A DNA stretch of 64,000 nt from Symsagittifera roscoffensis (GCF_963678635.1 NC_087064.1:63977548-64041547); one strand, 5' to 3'. Numbered from the stretch's first letter, positions 9,972-21,627 are shown. The notes: a model not told the origin generated them from the letters alone. Made by a program: numbers and translations.

Positions 9972-12900
9972 TTACAGAATATTGTCATAGCTGGTTTTCC
10001 ATTTCAAGGCTTTGTCCGAATATTTTTTGTGTTCGCTCAAGAATATATCTTCTCTGCTTTTGTCTAAGTTAGACGCTTCTAAAAACATATCAGCCAGCTC
10101 AGTTGCCTGGTCTGCGAGCTTCGACGTGATTTGCCTCCTTGTTCCATAGTTCATCACACTCAATCTATCATCTTCTCCAGCTGCAGTGATTCCAGCTTCT
10201 TCAGCGTTTTGAAAGTGATACTTTTGTTCCAATGTTTCAAAGCAATCTCGAAGCCAATAGGCAGGTGTCACTATCCTCCCAATACTCACTCGTTTCAAAG
10301 TGTTTTCGTTCTGTTCAATCTGTCTAGCATCTGGCTGCGGTGACTTTTTTTCAAGTTTTTGGCCACTTCTGTGGTCTTGTATTTTTCCCTTGGACCAATC
10401 AGACAAAAACTGACAGACTCTATTGATTTCTGTGTCACCTTTACTGGTTTCGAAAGTTGTTATGAAATATATTGGATTGTTCCTCAATTTTTTTTGATGC
10501 ATTTGATAGAGCAGTATAAAGTATGATATGTTCTGATGTATCAAGAAGTAGTCGTTTTTTGATTTGGCAACTAAAATTAGAGTGGAAAATTTTACAGAGA
10601 GGTGAGTAACCAATCTGAAGGTTGAAGGTTTGTCCAACTCGCCAACATAGGACTGGCCAAACTTGAACCACTTGAATTTTTCTCCTAATCGCTCGGGGAA
10701 ACCCACTTCGGATGAATACTCACATGGAACGAGGCCACTGTTATCTGGTAATTTTCCAACAAATATGACAGGATCCTTGGAGACATGAGCGCACCTCTCT
10801 AAAATCAGCATTATCTGTTCTTCTAAAGAGGAGTCAGTCGCAGTTAGCCACTCGTACGCTCTGCGCGTATACTCTTCAAGACTTGTTGAAGAATGAAGGT
10901 GACCGCTCGATTCGGCAGATGCTTGGCTTTCCTTGTCGTCAAATAATAAGGGTGCCAATTTTGAGTCGTTAACAACTATGCTTAGATCGATGGTTGCTCG
11001 TGTAAAAGACCCAAATAGCCTGTCAAACAGAAATTCGTTCCAAGACTGAGGAAGAGATCGTTCCAGTAAAACAACTACAGACCCGAATTCAGCGCCATCC
11101 ACCTGTTGACTGGTATAAAATACTACTTTTGGTAGCTTTGGCTCCCTCGCAGTTTCGTTCGAGTATTCTTCATTTGTATTTGCATCATTACTTGTTTTAC
11201 TTTGAGAGCACAAAATGTCAACAGGACTTCGGTATTCGTAATCAAGATTTTTCAACTCCAATTGGTCTATGATTCTGCTGATGGTGACAGGATGCAGATA
11301 CACTACAACTAGGATAGACTCTAGTCCTATGGAACGGCTCACTTTTTCATGGATAGTTTTTGCAGCTTTTTCTACATACTCTGCATCTGAATAACACTGT
11401 ATTTTTATATCTGGTGGTTGGCCCTCCAAATTGTGCCCCAAGCAACAAGATATCTGTCCTATTTTCGATTTAAAAGCGTCAAAATTAAAATTCTGGGAAT
11501 CGGATTGTAGTCTAAAGGACTCAACAAATCGAGTTATTCCTAAATTTGCTCGCAAAGATGCAGTTAAGTTAACGCGGTCAAAACTTGTGGCGAGAGATGT
11601 TTTAACTTTTGCGGATCCATCACTTGGAGATGTTTTAACTTTTGCGGATCCATCAAATAGTGAAAAAGAATTATCAGCCGAAAAAATGACGCAATTCTGG
11701 CTGCTGCCGATTTTCCGTATGACTCGATCGCCGAGAAAGCACAAAAACTCATCCACAAGAACAAGATCGGCATTTTGGAGATTCTCTTTTTGGAAGCAAC
11801 CACTCAGAACTTCAACGCCAATAGCGGAAAGTTTAGTGCGCAAATGATCAAGAAGTAACACTGATTGACCCATTCTACCATCGCAAACCACAACTTTGGG
11901 TTTTCGATCTGCGTTTTGTTCATTTTTCAGCATTGATTTGGCCATTTGCGCGAAATGAAACAGAAGTACTGTTTTGCCTGATCCTTTGGGTCCGTAGACC
12001 AACAGCCGAAACCCTTTCTGCGAATCGCTGCTCAAATATTCGCGAACCTTTTCGCTGAAAATGGAAAATGCGCGGGCTTGTTCAATCGTCCAAAGTATCG
12101 AAAACTTTTCGTCAACTTGATACAACTCAAAATTAGCGACAGTGTAATCTGAAATATTGCCCGTTTGTTCTTCATTACTACCAGATTTTTTTGTTTTGAT
12201 AAATTGAAACTCATTATTTACCATTTTTCTGTGTAAATCTGGAATGGAACTTTCAATGGAGCTTAACGCAATTAGACGAGTTGCAAAAACGTCTAAACAT
12301 TTTTTCTGGTCATCAGTCAAAGTGAGAGATTCATCTATGACTTGTTGCAAATAAGCATCCAACTCTTGCGCGCCGTTGGGATTAAAAACGTACTGTTTGT
12401 CGCCAGAGAAATGTTCCGAGAAAAGGTTCTTCAAACGATTCGAAAGTATTCCCTTTTTACTATTTAGGTCTTGTTTCAGGGAAATTACAATATCATTTAG
12501 AGGAAAGATATCTCCTTCCGACTTGTCAAAATCACGAAGCGCTGCCAGGAAATCTTTATGCCTCTTCATCTCATTACATATGTCTTTTAAAATGACATTT
12601 TGGGCGTTTTTGACATTTAAGACAAACACGCCTTTCAACACGTGAATAACTATGAAATCAATCTCCACTTTCCCAGGATGACAATCGAATTTCTTATCGC
12701 CGTTGAAGTTGGGTATAACAAACATACCATTATTTCCTTTGGTTGTTGACCCTGCCGTATTCGACTTGTTCAGGCCTAAAAGTGTTCGGTATACTCCAAT
12801 TTCTCCGCATTCCCCAGTAGTGCGAGTTCTTAGTCTCTTCCTTCTTGATGTTGTCAGCCCAGGGCCCCGAATGAAGTGACAGGGAGGGGGGACTCTAACT

Positions 12901-13052
12901 GGGGGAACTGATACGCTTTTCCCCTCTCTCCATTTTTCAAAATAGGGCTCCGCAAACTTGATCAGTTCTTCGTGTTTACTCAAAGGTACTGGGTCAGAAG
13001 TTCCAGGATATTTTATTTTGAACTTTTTCAGTTCGATCAGCAAATCTTCCAT
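9972..13052 (-). CDS. NERD-domain nuclease fused to SF1-helicase-like P-loop ATPase
   Basis: A single uninterrupted 1026-codon ORF; the start chosen is the ATG at 13052 (the six codons upstream begin with GTG). Residues about 80-150 match the nuclease-related domain (NERD): G-E-x-x-E near 80-84, E-I-D at 130-132 and a hydrophobic strand ending N-V-K-N near 146-149. A helicase-type ATPase follows: T-x-E-Q near 322, Walker A GPKGSGKT at 354-361, Walker B LVLVDE at 430-435, L-x-A-S-L-R-A-N near 497-503 (motif IV-like), V-D-G-A-E at 651-655 (motif V-like) and F-T-R-A-T near 683-687 (motif VI-like). About 300 further residues are unrecognised. NERD plus helicase is best known from bacteria and from scattered invertebrate proteins; a role in handling foreign or damaged nucleic acid is inference. 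It is intronless and visibly richer in GC than its surroundings. No signal peptide or membrane segment was seen. Confidence 0.75.
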   Translation of the reverse strand: MEDLLIELKKFKIKYPGTSDPVPLSKHEELIKFAEPYFEKWREGKSVSVPPVRVPPPCHFIRGPGLTTSRRKRLRTRTTGECGEIGVYRTLLGLNKSNTAGSTTKGNNGMFVIPNFNGDKKFDCHPGKVEIDFIVIHVLKGVFVLNVKNAQNVILKDICNEMKRHKDFLAALRDFDKSEGDIFPLNDIVISLKQDLNSKKGILSNRLKNLFSEHFSGDKQYVFNPNGAQELDAYLQQVIDESLTLTDDQKKCLDVFATRLIALSSIESSIPDLHRKMVNNEFQFIKTKKSGSNEEQTGNISDYTVANFELYQVDEKFSILWTIEQARAFSIFSEKVREYLSSDSQKGFRLLVYGPKGSGKTVLLFHFAQMAKSMLKNEQNADRKPKVVVCDGRMGQSVLLLDHLRTKLSAIGVEVLSGCFQKENLQNADLVLVDEFLCFLGDRVIRKIGSSQNCVIFSADNSFSLFDGSAKVKTSPSDGSAKVKTSLATSFDRVNLTASLRANLGITRFVESFRLQSDSQNFNFDAFKSKIGQISCCLGHNLEGQPPDIKIQCYSDAEYVEKAAKTIHEKVSRSIGLESILVVVYLHPVTISRIIDQLELKNLDYEYRSPVDILCSQSKTSNDANTNEEYSNETAREPKLPKVVFYTSQQVDGAEFGSVVVLLERSLPQSWNEFLFDRLFGSFTRATIDLSIVVNDSKLAPLLFDDKESQASAESSGHLHSSTSLEEYTRRAYEWLTATDSSLEEQIMLILERCAHVSKDPVIFVGKLPDNSGLVPCEYSSEVGFPERLGEKFKWFKFGQSYVGELDKPSTFRLVTHLSVKFSTLILVAKSKNDYFLIHQNISYFILLYQMHQKKLRNNPIYFITTFETSKGDTEINRVCQFLSDWSKGKIQDHRSGQKLEKKSPQPDARQIEQNENTLKRVSIGRIVTPAYWLRDCFETLEQKYHFQNAEEAGITAAGEDDRLSVMNYGTRRQITSKLADQATELADMFLEASNLDKSREDIFLSEHKKYSDKALKWKTSYDNIL
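11595..11660 (-). repeat. 33-bp in-frame tandem duplication inside the NERD/ATPase gene
   Basis: Two copies (11595-11627 and 11628-11660) are nearly identical and add an 11-residue unit (DGSAKVKTSPS-like, residues about 467-488) between Walker B and the next helicase motif. The frame is kept, so the insert is probably tolerated in a surface loop. Its near identity suggests it is recent. Confidence 0.85.
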
Positions 13053-14269
13053 TTGAAAAAATTGAAACACTCAAAATGGAATCAACAACGCATGGAAAGT
13101 TTATTTTTGTCAAGTTGTAACACTAAGTATTTGAATACTCAACCAGCAAGTTTCAAACATCCTCAGCAAATCTCAAACGAATCGGTTCGTTTGTTGGTGT
13201 TTGTGTAGATGTAGTAATACAATTAATAAAACTGCATCAAAAAACAATTCTGTAAGGTTAAAAAAACTGTTTTGTTTAATAAATAATAATAAATTTTTGA
13301 ACAACGTGTTCAAATATCATTTGAATAGCTGCGCTTGCTGGTTCTAGATATGCAGTACAATTTTTATCACGCAAGCTGAAACTAGATTTGATGGTATGTT
13401 TGGTTTGCCAAATAAACAAGATAGTTTCTTTTTTTTTGTAAAGCGAGAAAATTTTCAACAAAACACGCGCCATAAACAACAACTTGGTTTGAACAAAAAT
13501 ATGTTACAAATATGTAAAATGTCGCTAGCAGCTATTTTTCCTGCTAGACTCATAAAATGGATTCTAGCGAATAACTACAGGGGAAATTACCTATAACTCT
13601 CATGATTTACTGAACAAGAAGTTGGGCCTTTGACTGAAAACTGAACGCTCGAAATACTTTCAGCCCACAAACATTAAACCACCATATCTCCTAATGCGTG
13701 AAACGGCACCCTAGAAATCAAAACCACTTAGACTTACGGGTATTAACTTCTGGTATTAACTTATTTGAAAAAGAAATTCACTTTCAGTGGCGAGTTGAAA
13801 ACTGCGTAAAAAGTCTATGATCTATACTATTTTTGCTCCTTATCCTTGAGTATTTTATCACGAGTAATTTTTTTTCAGACCAATTTAAGCGAATGGAATT
13901 TGGCTTTCCAATAATTGTACCCCAAGAAAGTTTTTCACTTCTTGAGTTCGAATCTAAAAATAGATTTCAACTGGTTTCTTTTGGTAGAGTTCTGGTAAGT
14001 TGACAGATTCCACGTAGCCATTTGATTCAAACTGCTACTTATTTCAACTCGCTCGGCAAAATTGACGGTGGTTTCTCATCGCGTAAACCTGAATATCTTA
14101 GGAGTGATGCAATATTCCGACTCGAAATGAAGCATAATAAATGTCTCCATTAAATTTTAAAAAATACTGAAACTAGCAACTAGCATATGGTATTGGCTAT
14201 GAAAGATCTTCAAATAAGTCAAAGTCTACCGAGACAAGTTTAAAGTCAAAAATTTTGGGCTAGTTCTTG
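13053..14269. other. No gene seen; 5' flank of the NERD/ATPase gene
   Basis: AT-rich DNA with only short spurious reading frames. The minus-strand promoter of the NERD/ATPase gene should lie in the first few hundred bases, but I see no TATA box or other motif I would defend. Confidence 0.4.
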
Positions 14270-14720
14270 ATTCCAGCTTTGTTCTTTCGCTTCTCGAGCT
14301 TTTTCAGATCACTATTGTCGGCATGGCATCAAGTTGTTATTGTTCCGACCATTAGAAATGGGGAGAAACTTTGTATTCGAGTCTGTTTTAGTTTTATGAT
14401 TTTATTTCCCACGCGTGGAAGTGAGTGATATATCATATTAAAGCCCTTTTAGTCGTGATTCGAACCACATTCAAAAGTTCCAAAAATTTCCCAAAAGAAC
14501 CATGCACATTTAATTCTTTTTGAAACCAATTTTTTTTTCAAAAATTCAAAAAACTGCAAAAAAACTTAAAAAAGTGTTCTGATATTTGTTTTTGTGTTCT
14601 GATATTTGTTTTTCAATTCTCTCACAAATTTTTGACAAAAATTGTTTTTGAATTTGCTCATTTTACGATGAGAAATTATATTTTGATTGAAACCAATTTT
14701 TTCTCAATTTTAATAAGACT
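14270..14720. repeat. Repeat family C, copy 1
   Basis: Contains the block TTGTTCCGACCATTAGAAAT followed by GTATTCGAGTCTGTTTTAGTT, a TGATATATCATAT motif, TTTTAGTCGTGATTCGAAC and an A/T tail beginning GAAACCAATTTTTTTT. The same blocks recur, in both orientations, at 17276-18232, 24541-24648 with 28405-28665, and 28855-29160. No reading frame is conserved. Probably an old non-autonomous element. Confidence 0.6.
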
Positions 14721-15681
14721 GGAAGTTTTACTAAGACAATTATTAACGCTTGAAACTGGATGCGGACAGATGCTGTTCAGTGCTAAAAAAAATTTCTGTA
14801 TGATTTTGAAGAGGCGATGAAGAATATGATGCACATTACTCTTCATTGGTAATTTTCCCATGACAAGCCAATTAAATTGTTGGGAGGACCAATTCACGAA
14901 CTGAGTGGAACAAATTGTGGTTTCGCTCAATTTCAAGTACCTCATGGAAAACTTACTGGTGTTGAAGTAAAATATCATAATAAAGGCCTATTGATCGTGA
15001 ATGGTAATAAAAAATATAAGAAAAACAGTCTCAGATTCGACGAAAATTGGTCAAAAGGTTTTCGATTTTCAGATTTAAACTGACTTAAAATGAAAAACTA
15101 TTACAGTTTAAACGTCATTTGATCAATGATAAAGTTGATTTAGCGCTTGTTTGAAATAAATTTGGAAAAACGTGATATTTTTAAAACCTTTGAGTAAATT
15201 TTGGTTTTTTATTTTTTAAATTTTTGTGGAAGAAGGAATAATCTGGGCAATTGGTAGAGCAACCGGCTGTCCTTGAAAATCATTTGAAACAACTAATTTC
15301 CATGCTTTACTGCAATAAAAAGAAGCAATTCTTTTTCAATAAGCTAATCTGAATAGACACACCAAGCTTATCGTTTAATTGCAAGCAAAAATTTTCTTGA
15401 CTAATGCTTAAAAAAAACCTAGTTTTTTTAGAGCAAGTGTAAAATTTTTTTCGGCTTTTTATGTCAATTCAGTTTAAAAATTAAATAAATATAAGTTAAA
15501 AAAATACGGAAAACGCTAGACATAATGCATCATGCTTACATATAAGACAAAGACCCATCTATCACTAAACTGTATTAGACAGCACAGTCTAAGTGCGCCT
15601 CAATTATCTATTATATTTAAAAAAACAAGGCAGTTCACCGGCACCGACCGCCCGTGGATAATAATCGGCCATATTGTTATT
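14721..15681. other. No supported gene
   Basis: A 68-codon reading frame (14877-15083) is unrecognised. A short tRNA-like D-arm word near 15250 has no matching T-arm, so I do not call a tRNA. Confidence 0.4.
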
Positions 15682-18600
15682 CAAGGGGCGGATCTAGGAT
15701 TTTCTCGAGGATGGGCGGTACGGATTTTCAAAAAATTTTCGAAAATTTTGTCAACATTTTTTAATTACAGCAATAGCTCTACAAATCACAACAAAGACCC
15801 TTCAAACTTCACTTTCACGCTTTTCTTCTTACTCTTGATGGAATTGTCATTTGTAACTCAAGCTAGAATATCAAAAATTTAAAAGATCGGGGTAATTTAT
15901 CAGTTTTGCACCTGCCTTATTGAATTAAAAATTAGAGTAATTTGTTAGAATCGTAAAAAGATTGGGGGCTTTGTCGCCGCGCTGTCTGCTTTTAAAGGCA
16001 AGATGGTAAACCAGTACGCCTAACTGGAAACATACTTGTTTTTAACATCCAGGCGCAAAGCAACAGAAAAAATTAGTCCGATCTTAAAAATTTAAAATAA
16101 TTGGAGTAGTTTTCAATAGATTAGAATACTAACTTAAGCCATAAGTTAGTGTAGTAATTGCAATGCTACAAATCATCCCCTTTTTTAGATAGATAGATTG
16201 TTCGATACACACAATTACATTGTTATGAACTTAAGTATTTAAATGATCATTTTATTTGGGTTAAAAATTTTATGATGTAATGATACTTAAATTAAAATGA
16301 TTTACTTGATTGTTTTCTGTGGAAAAACTCTTTTTTTGTGTGTTCTTGCACAAAGTCTTCACTCGTTTTTCTTTTTTTACTCCTTGAACGTCATTTGAAC
16401 CTTATTCTGGACTGCAACCAGGTTGCTGGATTTTACTCCTGACAATCAGAAATGCAATGGAGATTTTGTTGTTCCTTCTTGTGCTGACTCCGTCTTTGTC
16501 TAGTTGATTTAAGAGCTGCCAGTTTATTACCAAACTGCACTGCGTTTTTAAAGGTCATTAAATTAATTAATTTTTCTTTGTCTAACAGAATCAAATAACA
16601 GAGGAACTTGGTGTCGTACACAAATGAAGTAATGGTATTTTTTAGAGGTAATTCATTCCGCAATTGATTATAATTGTGTCCTGTTTAATAAGTATTTAAC
16701 TGTTATAGGTATTCTTGTGTCATGCACAAACCCAGCACAGTGAAAAATCAAAACAAATAAAAAGAAAAATTAATGCATTTGATCAGCCATTAGTTACAGA
16801 AATTATTTCTCTGTTCACTCGGGTAGGGTCATTGTAAGACATGTCTCCAAGAATCACAGTGTAAGTATTCAAAACAATTGAAAAATCTAAATTTAAAAAA
16901 GAATTTGGAAAACAAAAAGGGAAAATAAGGAAACTAACATACAAATTGTCACCCTTAAACAAGTATTATCTTTTTTATTGAGTGCTCAAACTGATATCTT
17001 TTGTTTTATGCTGACTTTAGAAAGCATTGATATTTTGAGAGTTTTAGGAGCTTGTTTTTTCAATTGTGAAGTAAGCTTTTCCACAGCAGATTTAAATACT
17101 TTTTATCAGATTTTTTTAAACAAAATTCTGTACCTTCATACCTATTTTCAATTACTTGTTTATGTGCCACACTGAATTAGTGTTTGGAAAACCTCTTCCA
17201 TTGAGAAACAATGCAAAAACCAACAACAAAAAACTCTGTTACCTACAGCTAATCAAATGCTAAAAATCACTCTTTTTCATCATGGTCTTTTAGTCGTGAT
17301 TCGAATAACTATCGAAAATTCCAAAAACAAATTTCCCAGTGTCAAGGGAAATTTTGGACTATGTTGATAGATATATCATATCAAAGCTCTTTTAGTCTTG
17401 ATTAGAACCACATTCAAAAATTCCAAAAGTTTCCCAAAAGAACCAAAATATCGGTTCAAAACTTTTAATTTTTCGTCTTAATTTGAGTTTTTCTAGTGAT
17501 TTTCCTCAAAAATTTTCGTCCAATTTGCCTATATTACGATGACTGTCTAATATGCCAAAGTTAAATATTTACGTCAGATGCTTCCATCACACCAAGCGAA
17601 AAAAATTACACTAAATTGGAAAAAAAATCTTTCTAAACCTTGTTTTCTAAAGACCATGATCGGAACATTCTGTGCTTCTTGCGCATTAATCGGCTATCCT
17701 CGTTTTTCTTAGTTTTTTTCTTTTCGTGTTTTAGTTTTGTTCCAATCATTTCAAAAATGGGAAGGAAATTTGTATTCGAGTGTGTTTATTGCTTTTTTTG
17801 CTTTTTGTTTTTTGCTTATAGTTCTGATTCAAACCAAATTAATAAATTGCAAATAATTTTCCCAGTGTCGAGAAAAACTGGTTAGAAATTTTTGATTGTT
17901 TTTTTCCCTTTTCGAGCGAAAAAACCGATCGAGCAGTCTTATTTTAATTGCTTTCAATAAAAAGCTTACAACACAATAATTTAAAACGTAAACACTTAGT
18001 TTTACTTGAGTACCGTTAGTTCACTTTGAGTGTTATTAATTTTTTTTGAAACCAATCTTTCCAAAAATTCAAAAAACTGCAAAAAAACTTAAAAAAGTGT
18101 TCTGATATTTGTTTTTTTTTTTTAAATTTTCCCACAAATTTTTGACAAAAATTGTTTTCGAATTTGCTCATTTTACGATGATAAATTATATTTTGATTGA
18201 AACCATTTTTTTCTCAATTTTAATAAGACTTCTACTCTCTGAAAGTAAATAAAGCAGTTCCCCCAGTTATACTAAATTTTGATTTTAATATAAAAAAAGC
18301 AAATACCTGTCTCTTGATCAAATGGAGGATAAGAGATTAACAAAGGACCGAAGTCTAATGGCAGGTGCAGGAAAAATCAAACTAAATTATTTCGGATGAG
18401 CCTGCCTGCATTTTTCAGTGACTTTAATTTTATACACTAAAACAGATGGCTGAAATATTCTCAATTTTCTCTTATTTATTCCTTTTTTTAAAAAATCTAA
18501 ACTTCGTTAAAGTAATTTTCCCTTCTAATAGAGTCACTCGAAACTTGAACAATTTGAGTAAAACAGTTTCTTAAGTTAAATTAAACAATCCGAAACGGAC

Positions 18601-19106
18601 ACGAAGAGCAACCACCCGAGTGTCGGACAAGTTCTCAACGGACAGTGAGCATTGAACAGTGTACCCTTTTCTCGGCGAGCATCAGACAACAACTTCCCTC
18701 CACCTTGTCTCAACTACTTCCCAGCAAAATATCAAAAGATTGAAAACAAATAAGTTAATTAAACACAAATCTCCTCCGATTGTTAACAGTTAAATATAGC
18801 TGAACAGTTGTGCATAACATTTAATCTTTTATTTTTAGTCATTCCTTTTAAATTTATCTGTGCATATAAATATCGTTTTAACTCTAGGACCAGCTCAATT
18901 ATGATCTATGATATAATTTAAGCGATATAATTTAGTGATATACCCTAATCGAGACTTATAATGTTAGTTTTTAATTGAAACAAAGTGACCTATCAATCGA
19001 CCCCGCCGTTTCTTTTAGCAAAGGGGGACTCTTTGGGCCGGCAGGGGGTCGAAGGAAGAAAGGTGAGGCGTCCACCCCCCCCCCCCCCCTAATAAATCCG
19101 CTGGTG
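15682..19106. mobile_element. hAT-like DNA transposon, degenerate, 3.4 kb
   Basis: The left end CAAGGGGCGGATCTAGG and the right end (read inverted) CACCAGCGGATTTATTAGG share the CA...GGCGGAT...TAGG pattern. They are flanked by TTGTTATT (15674-15681) and TTGTCATT (19107-19114), a 7/8 match to an 8-bp target duplication, the length hAT transposases make. No transposase ORF remains. The interior has taken up family C repeats and a C15 tract (19075-19089) beside the right end. A shorter relative is at 45582-45918. Confidence 0.65.
17276..18232. repeat. Repeat family C, copies 2 and 3
   Basis: Positions 17285-17440 repeat the TTTTAGTCGTGATTCGAA and TTCCCAAAAGAACC blocks. Positions 17645-17885 repeat GATCGGAACATTCTGTGC and GTATTCGAGTGTGTTTA. 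Positions 18035-18232 repeat the GAAACC...AAAAAGTGTTCTGATATTTG tail of 14515-14715. Rearranged copies, lying inside the hAT-like element. Confidence 0.6.
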
Positions 19107-19199
19107 TTGTCATTGCCTTGACAGTATCTATGAATTACAAAAAACTGGATTTTATTCCATTAAAAATAGGTTGTAATTTTTAGTATTTTTATGTCAACA

Positions 19200-19235
19200 C
19201 AGTGCTGATTTGAATTATCCGGACAAAACCAGTAT
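19200..19235 (+). mobile_element. Solo end of a Tc1/mariner-like element
   Basis: The segment starting CAGTGCTGATTTGAATTATC at 19200 and continuing CGGACAAAACC matches the TIR of the complete 22242-22942 element. No partner end was found nearby, so this is a truncated copy. Confidence 0.6.
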
Positions 19236-19950
19236 GAGTTGTAAGGTGGGGGGAGGTGTTTAAATTTGGACGGGGGTAAAAAGTTTGGATGCGGGGTAAA
19301 TTGATTGAACGTAATTGAACTTGCCTTTTTGCTTGCTATAATTGTAAAAGACATGACATAGAATTCCATGCAAATTTTGCCAAATTTCTGCAAATTTATC
19401 GAATTTACTTTTATAAGAAAATGGATTATAATCAATTATAATAGATTATAATGTGTTTGCCTTGTAAATGATCCTTTTAATGGATTAACTTGACAAAAAA
19501 ATCAATTTTATTGCCAAAAATAATGGATTGAACATATTTGGCAAAATGCAATGCATTTTCCGTAATTTTTTTTTGTTTGCGCTTCGAATCTCCGATTTTA
19601 GCCTGTCAAATCGTCGTCAATTGTTTTTAGTAGAGCTTGTTTTTACGACAAATAACCACAGACTTTTGCTTCTGTGTCTTGTTTTTGCTTCTGAAGAACT
19701 ATGGACCTCAAAATAGTGTTGATGTTCCATTTCTTGGGCTCCTGTTTTTTCTTCTGGTTACGTCAAATTGACAATCAACTTCGGTTTTCAGTTTTCGTCG
19801 GCCTTTGGCTCTTTCGGGGCATAGTCATACTGCTTTAGACCTTCAAAATGTTGCATATTTTTCTAAAAGCGTAAGATGAATTAGTTATTATTGACGAAAT
19901 ATACCTCACTTAAGTTCTTTCCAAACTAAGCCGAATCAAGGTTAAGTTTC
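19236..19950. other. No supported gene
   Basis: AT-rich. It includes a short cluster of GATTATAAT words (19420-19450) like the larger array at 43630-44480. A 91-codon minus-strand reading frame (19160-19435) spans the truncated transposon end and is not convincing. Confidence 0.4.
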
Positions 19951-20370
19951 GGAGCGATGGCGAAGTGATTAATAATCCACCTCACAATCGAAAGGTCGGA
20001 TGGTAGAGGCTCATAATGATCCTTGCTCGTTGCTTGAGGGTGTTACTACGTTACTCAGCCCAGAAGAAATTGATTGATAGACCAAATTGATTTTCCGAGA
20101 GCTACCAGAACAATATGAAGACCCTATTTAAACAAAAAATTTAGACAATTTAGACAAAAAAAAATTTTTTTTTGGAAAAATTTGAAATTTTGACCAATAA
20201 TTGCGTTACTATAAATCAGCGGCGCCAAATGCGCTTTCAGAAAAAAATAAGGTTAATTGGACGAAAATGGATGCCATAAAATAATACCAAAGGGGAACCC
20301 TTTGGTTAGTGAGAGGGTTGAATCCCTGAGGGGCGTGGGGTTCGCAAGACCCCACTCTAACTAAATACGC
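19951..20370 (+). repeat. tRNA-like SINE head followed by a GC-rich hairpin cluster
   Basis: GGAGCGATGGCGAAGTGATT at 19951 resembles the acceptor and D-arm (A box) of a Leu/Ser-type tRNA. CTCACAATCGAAAGGTCGGA follows like a degraded anticodon-to-B-box region. An A/T run near 20158-20180 could be the SINE tail. Positions 20287-20305 (CCAAAGGG/CCCTTTGG, 3-nt loop) and 20335-20355 (GTGGGG/CCCCAC, 9-nt loop with a T-arm-like TTCG) are perfect hairpins, with a GGGTTGAATCCC word between. Whether head and hairpins form one element is unknown. Confidence 0.4.
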
Positions 20371-20970
20371 GCACGCCCTATATGACTCAAATTACAACAC
20401 TAACTGTTTGAGATCGGCTGAGATGGAACAATCTTCACTTATAGTTTTTTGCGTAATTTTTTGGGGGCAAAAACTTTCTCTCACTACCTTATTCGAATGA
20501 AATGTTCCATCAAAATGATTGGAAGTTTTGAATTGGTGCCGGACATCCAGCTGACGGGATTTCTAGCCGAATTGTAAGCTTAGGGACTTCAAGTCAGTAA
20601 CTTTCTCTTTAAGTCACGAAATATTATTAATTTGAAACTTTTTTACAGAGTTTCTTAATTTCACGGTCTTTTTTTGTCGTTATTGGCTTTTTCGTTAAAT
20701 CTAGGCTTCCAAATGATGTTTAGGAAAGTTAAAAAACAAAACACGGTTGAAGGCCTTTTTCTTGTTTATAATTTATGCATTTCAAAAACCAGCCGATACT
20801 ATTAACGCATGCCAATCTTAAGTAAGTAACTGTCATGAATAACGCTTCTTATGGACTAAACTTCCCTAAATTTTGAGAAGCAACGTTTCACATATGAAAA
20901 AAACAGTGATTTGAGGCGCTTGTTATGTTTAAATTTCGGTCTGAAGTCCCTTCGGTGTGAAGTCCTGTCA
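20371..20970. other. No gene seen
   Basis: AT-rich DNA without reading frames or repeats that I can name. Confidence 0.4.
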
Positions 20971-21627
20971 GCTTTTCATATATGGAAAAATGCTGATCAT
21001 ACACTTTTCATGCAATTCCACTAGTTAAAAAAATTGCATGAAAGGTCTATGATTATTAAGTTTTCATATTTGGAAATTGTATGACTAGCGTTTTTCCATA
21101 AACCATAAATATTGATTTTTTAAGTTTTATTTCTCAAAAATTATGGGTTGTGTTTGGCTTGAATTGTGTAAAAGTAGTTTTACACAAATCATATACTGAA
21201 AGCATCAAACTTTTAAATTTTGGCTGAATTTTTCAAAAATCATTTTTTTAATCAAAATTTGAATTTTCAAACGATCAGACAATGATCAAGGCATACATAA
21301 GCATGCCATACAAGAAAAGTAGGAATTTTCAGCATTTTTGAAATAAAGTTATCTAGAGAATTTGAAAAAAAAAAAAAACATTTTTGGAGTAACTCTGAAA
21401 CTATTGGAGAAATATTTGTTGTTAGATGATGAAACTTATATGATGAGCGCCTTTTTTTGACAAAGTTTTTTTTCTTTTAGTACGATACACCGACTTTTAT
21501 GCCTGAACAAGAAAAAAGTTCTTTGAAAAATCGGTGACACCATTTTAGCAAAACGTATGAAAATTGTACGATTAGTTTTTTTTTCATATATTTAGTTTCT
21601 GGAATTGTATGATTAGCGTTTTTGGTC
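20971..21627. repeat. Repeat family B, copy 2
   Basis: Aligns by eye with 8728-9621. It shares the TATGGAAAAATGCT module, GCATGAAAGGTCTATGATTA, ATGATCAAGGCATACA and the end GATTAGCGTTTTTGGTC. It is shorter and lacks the outer TIRs of copy 1. CAACCCGGGATGC follows closely at the right, and a similar CACCCGGGCTGAC sits at the left edge of copy 1. Confidence 0.65.

Noticed and set aside
15240-15300. tRNA-like word (GGCAATTGGTAGAGCAACCG)
   Set aside because: Looks like a D-arm and anticodon arm, but no T-arm, acceptor pairing or intact B box follows.
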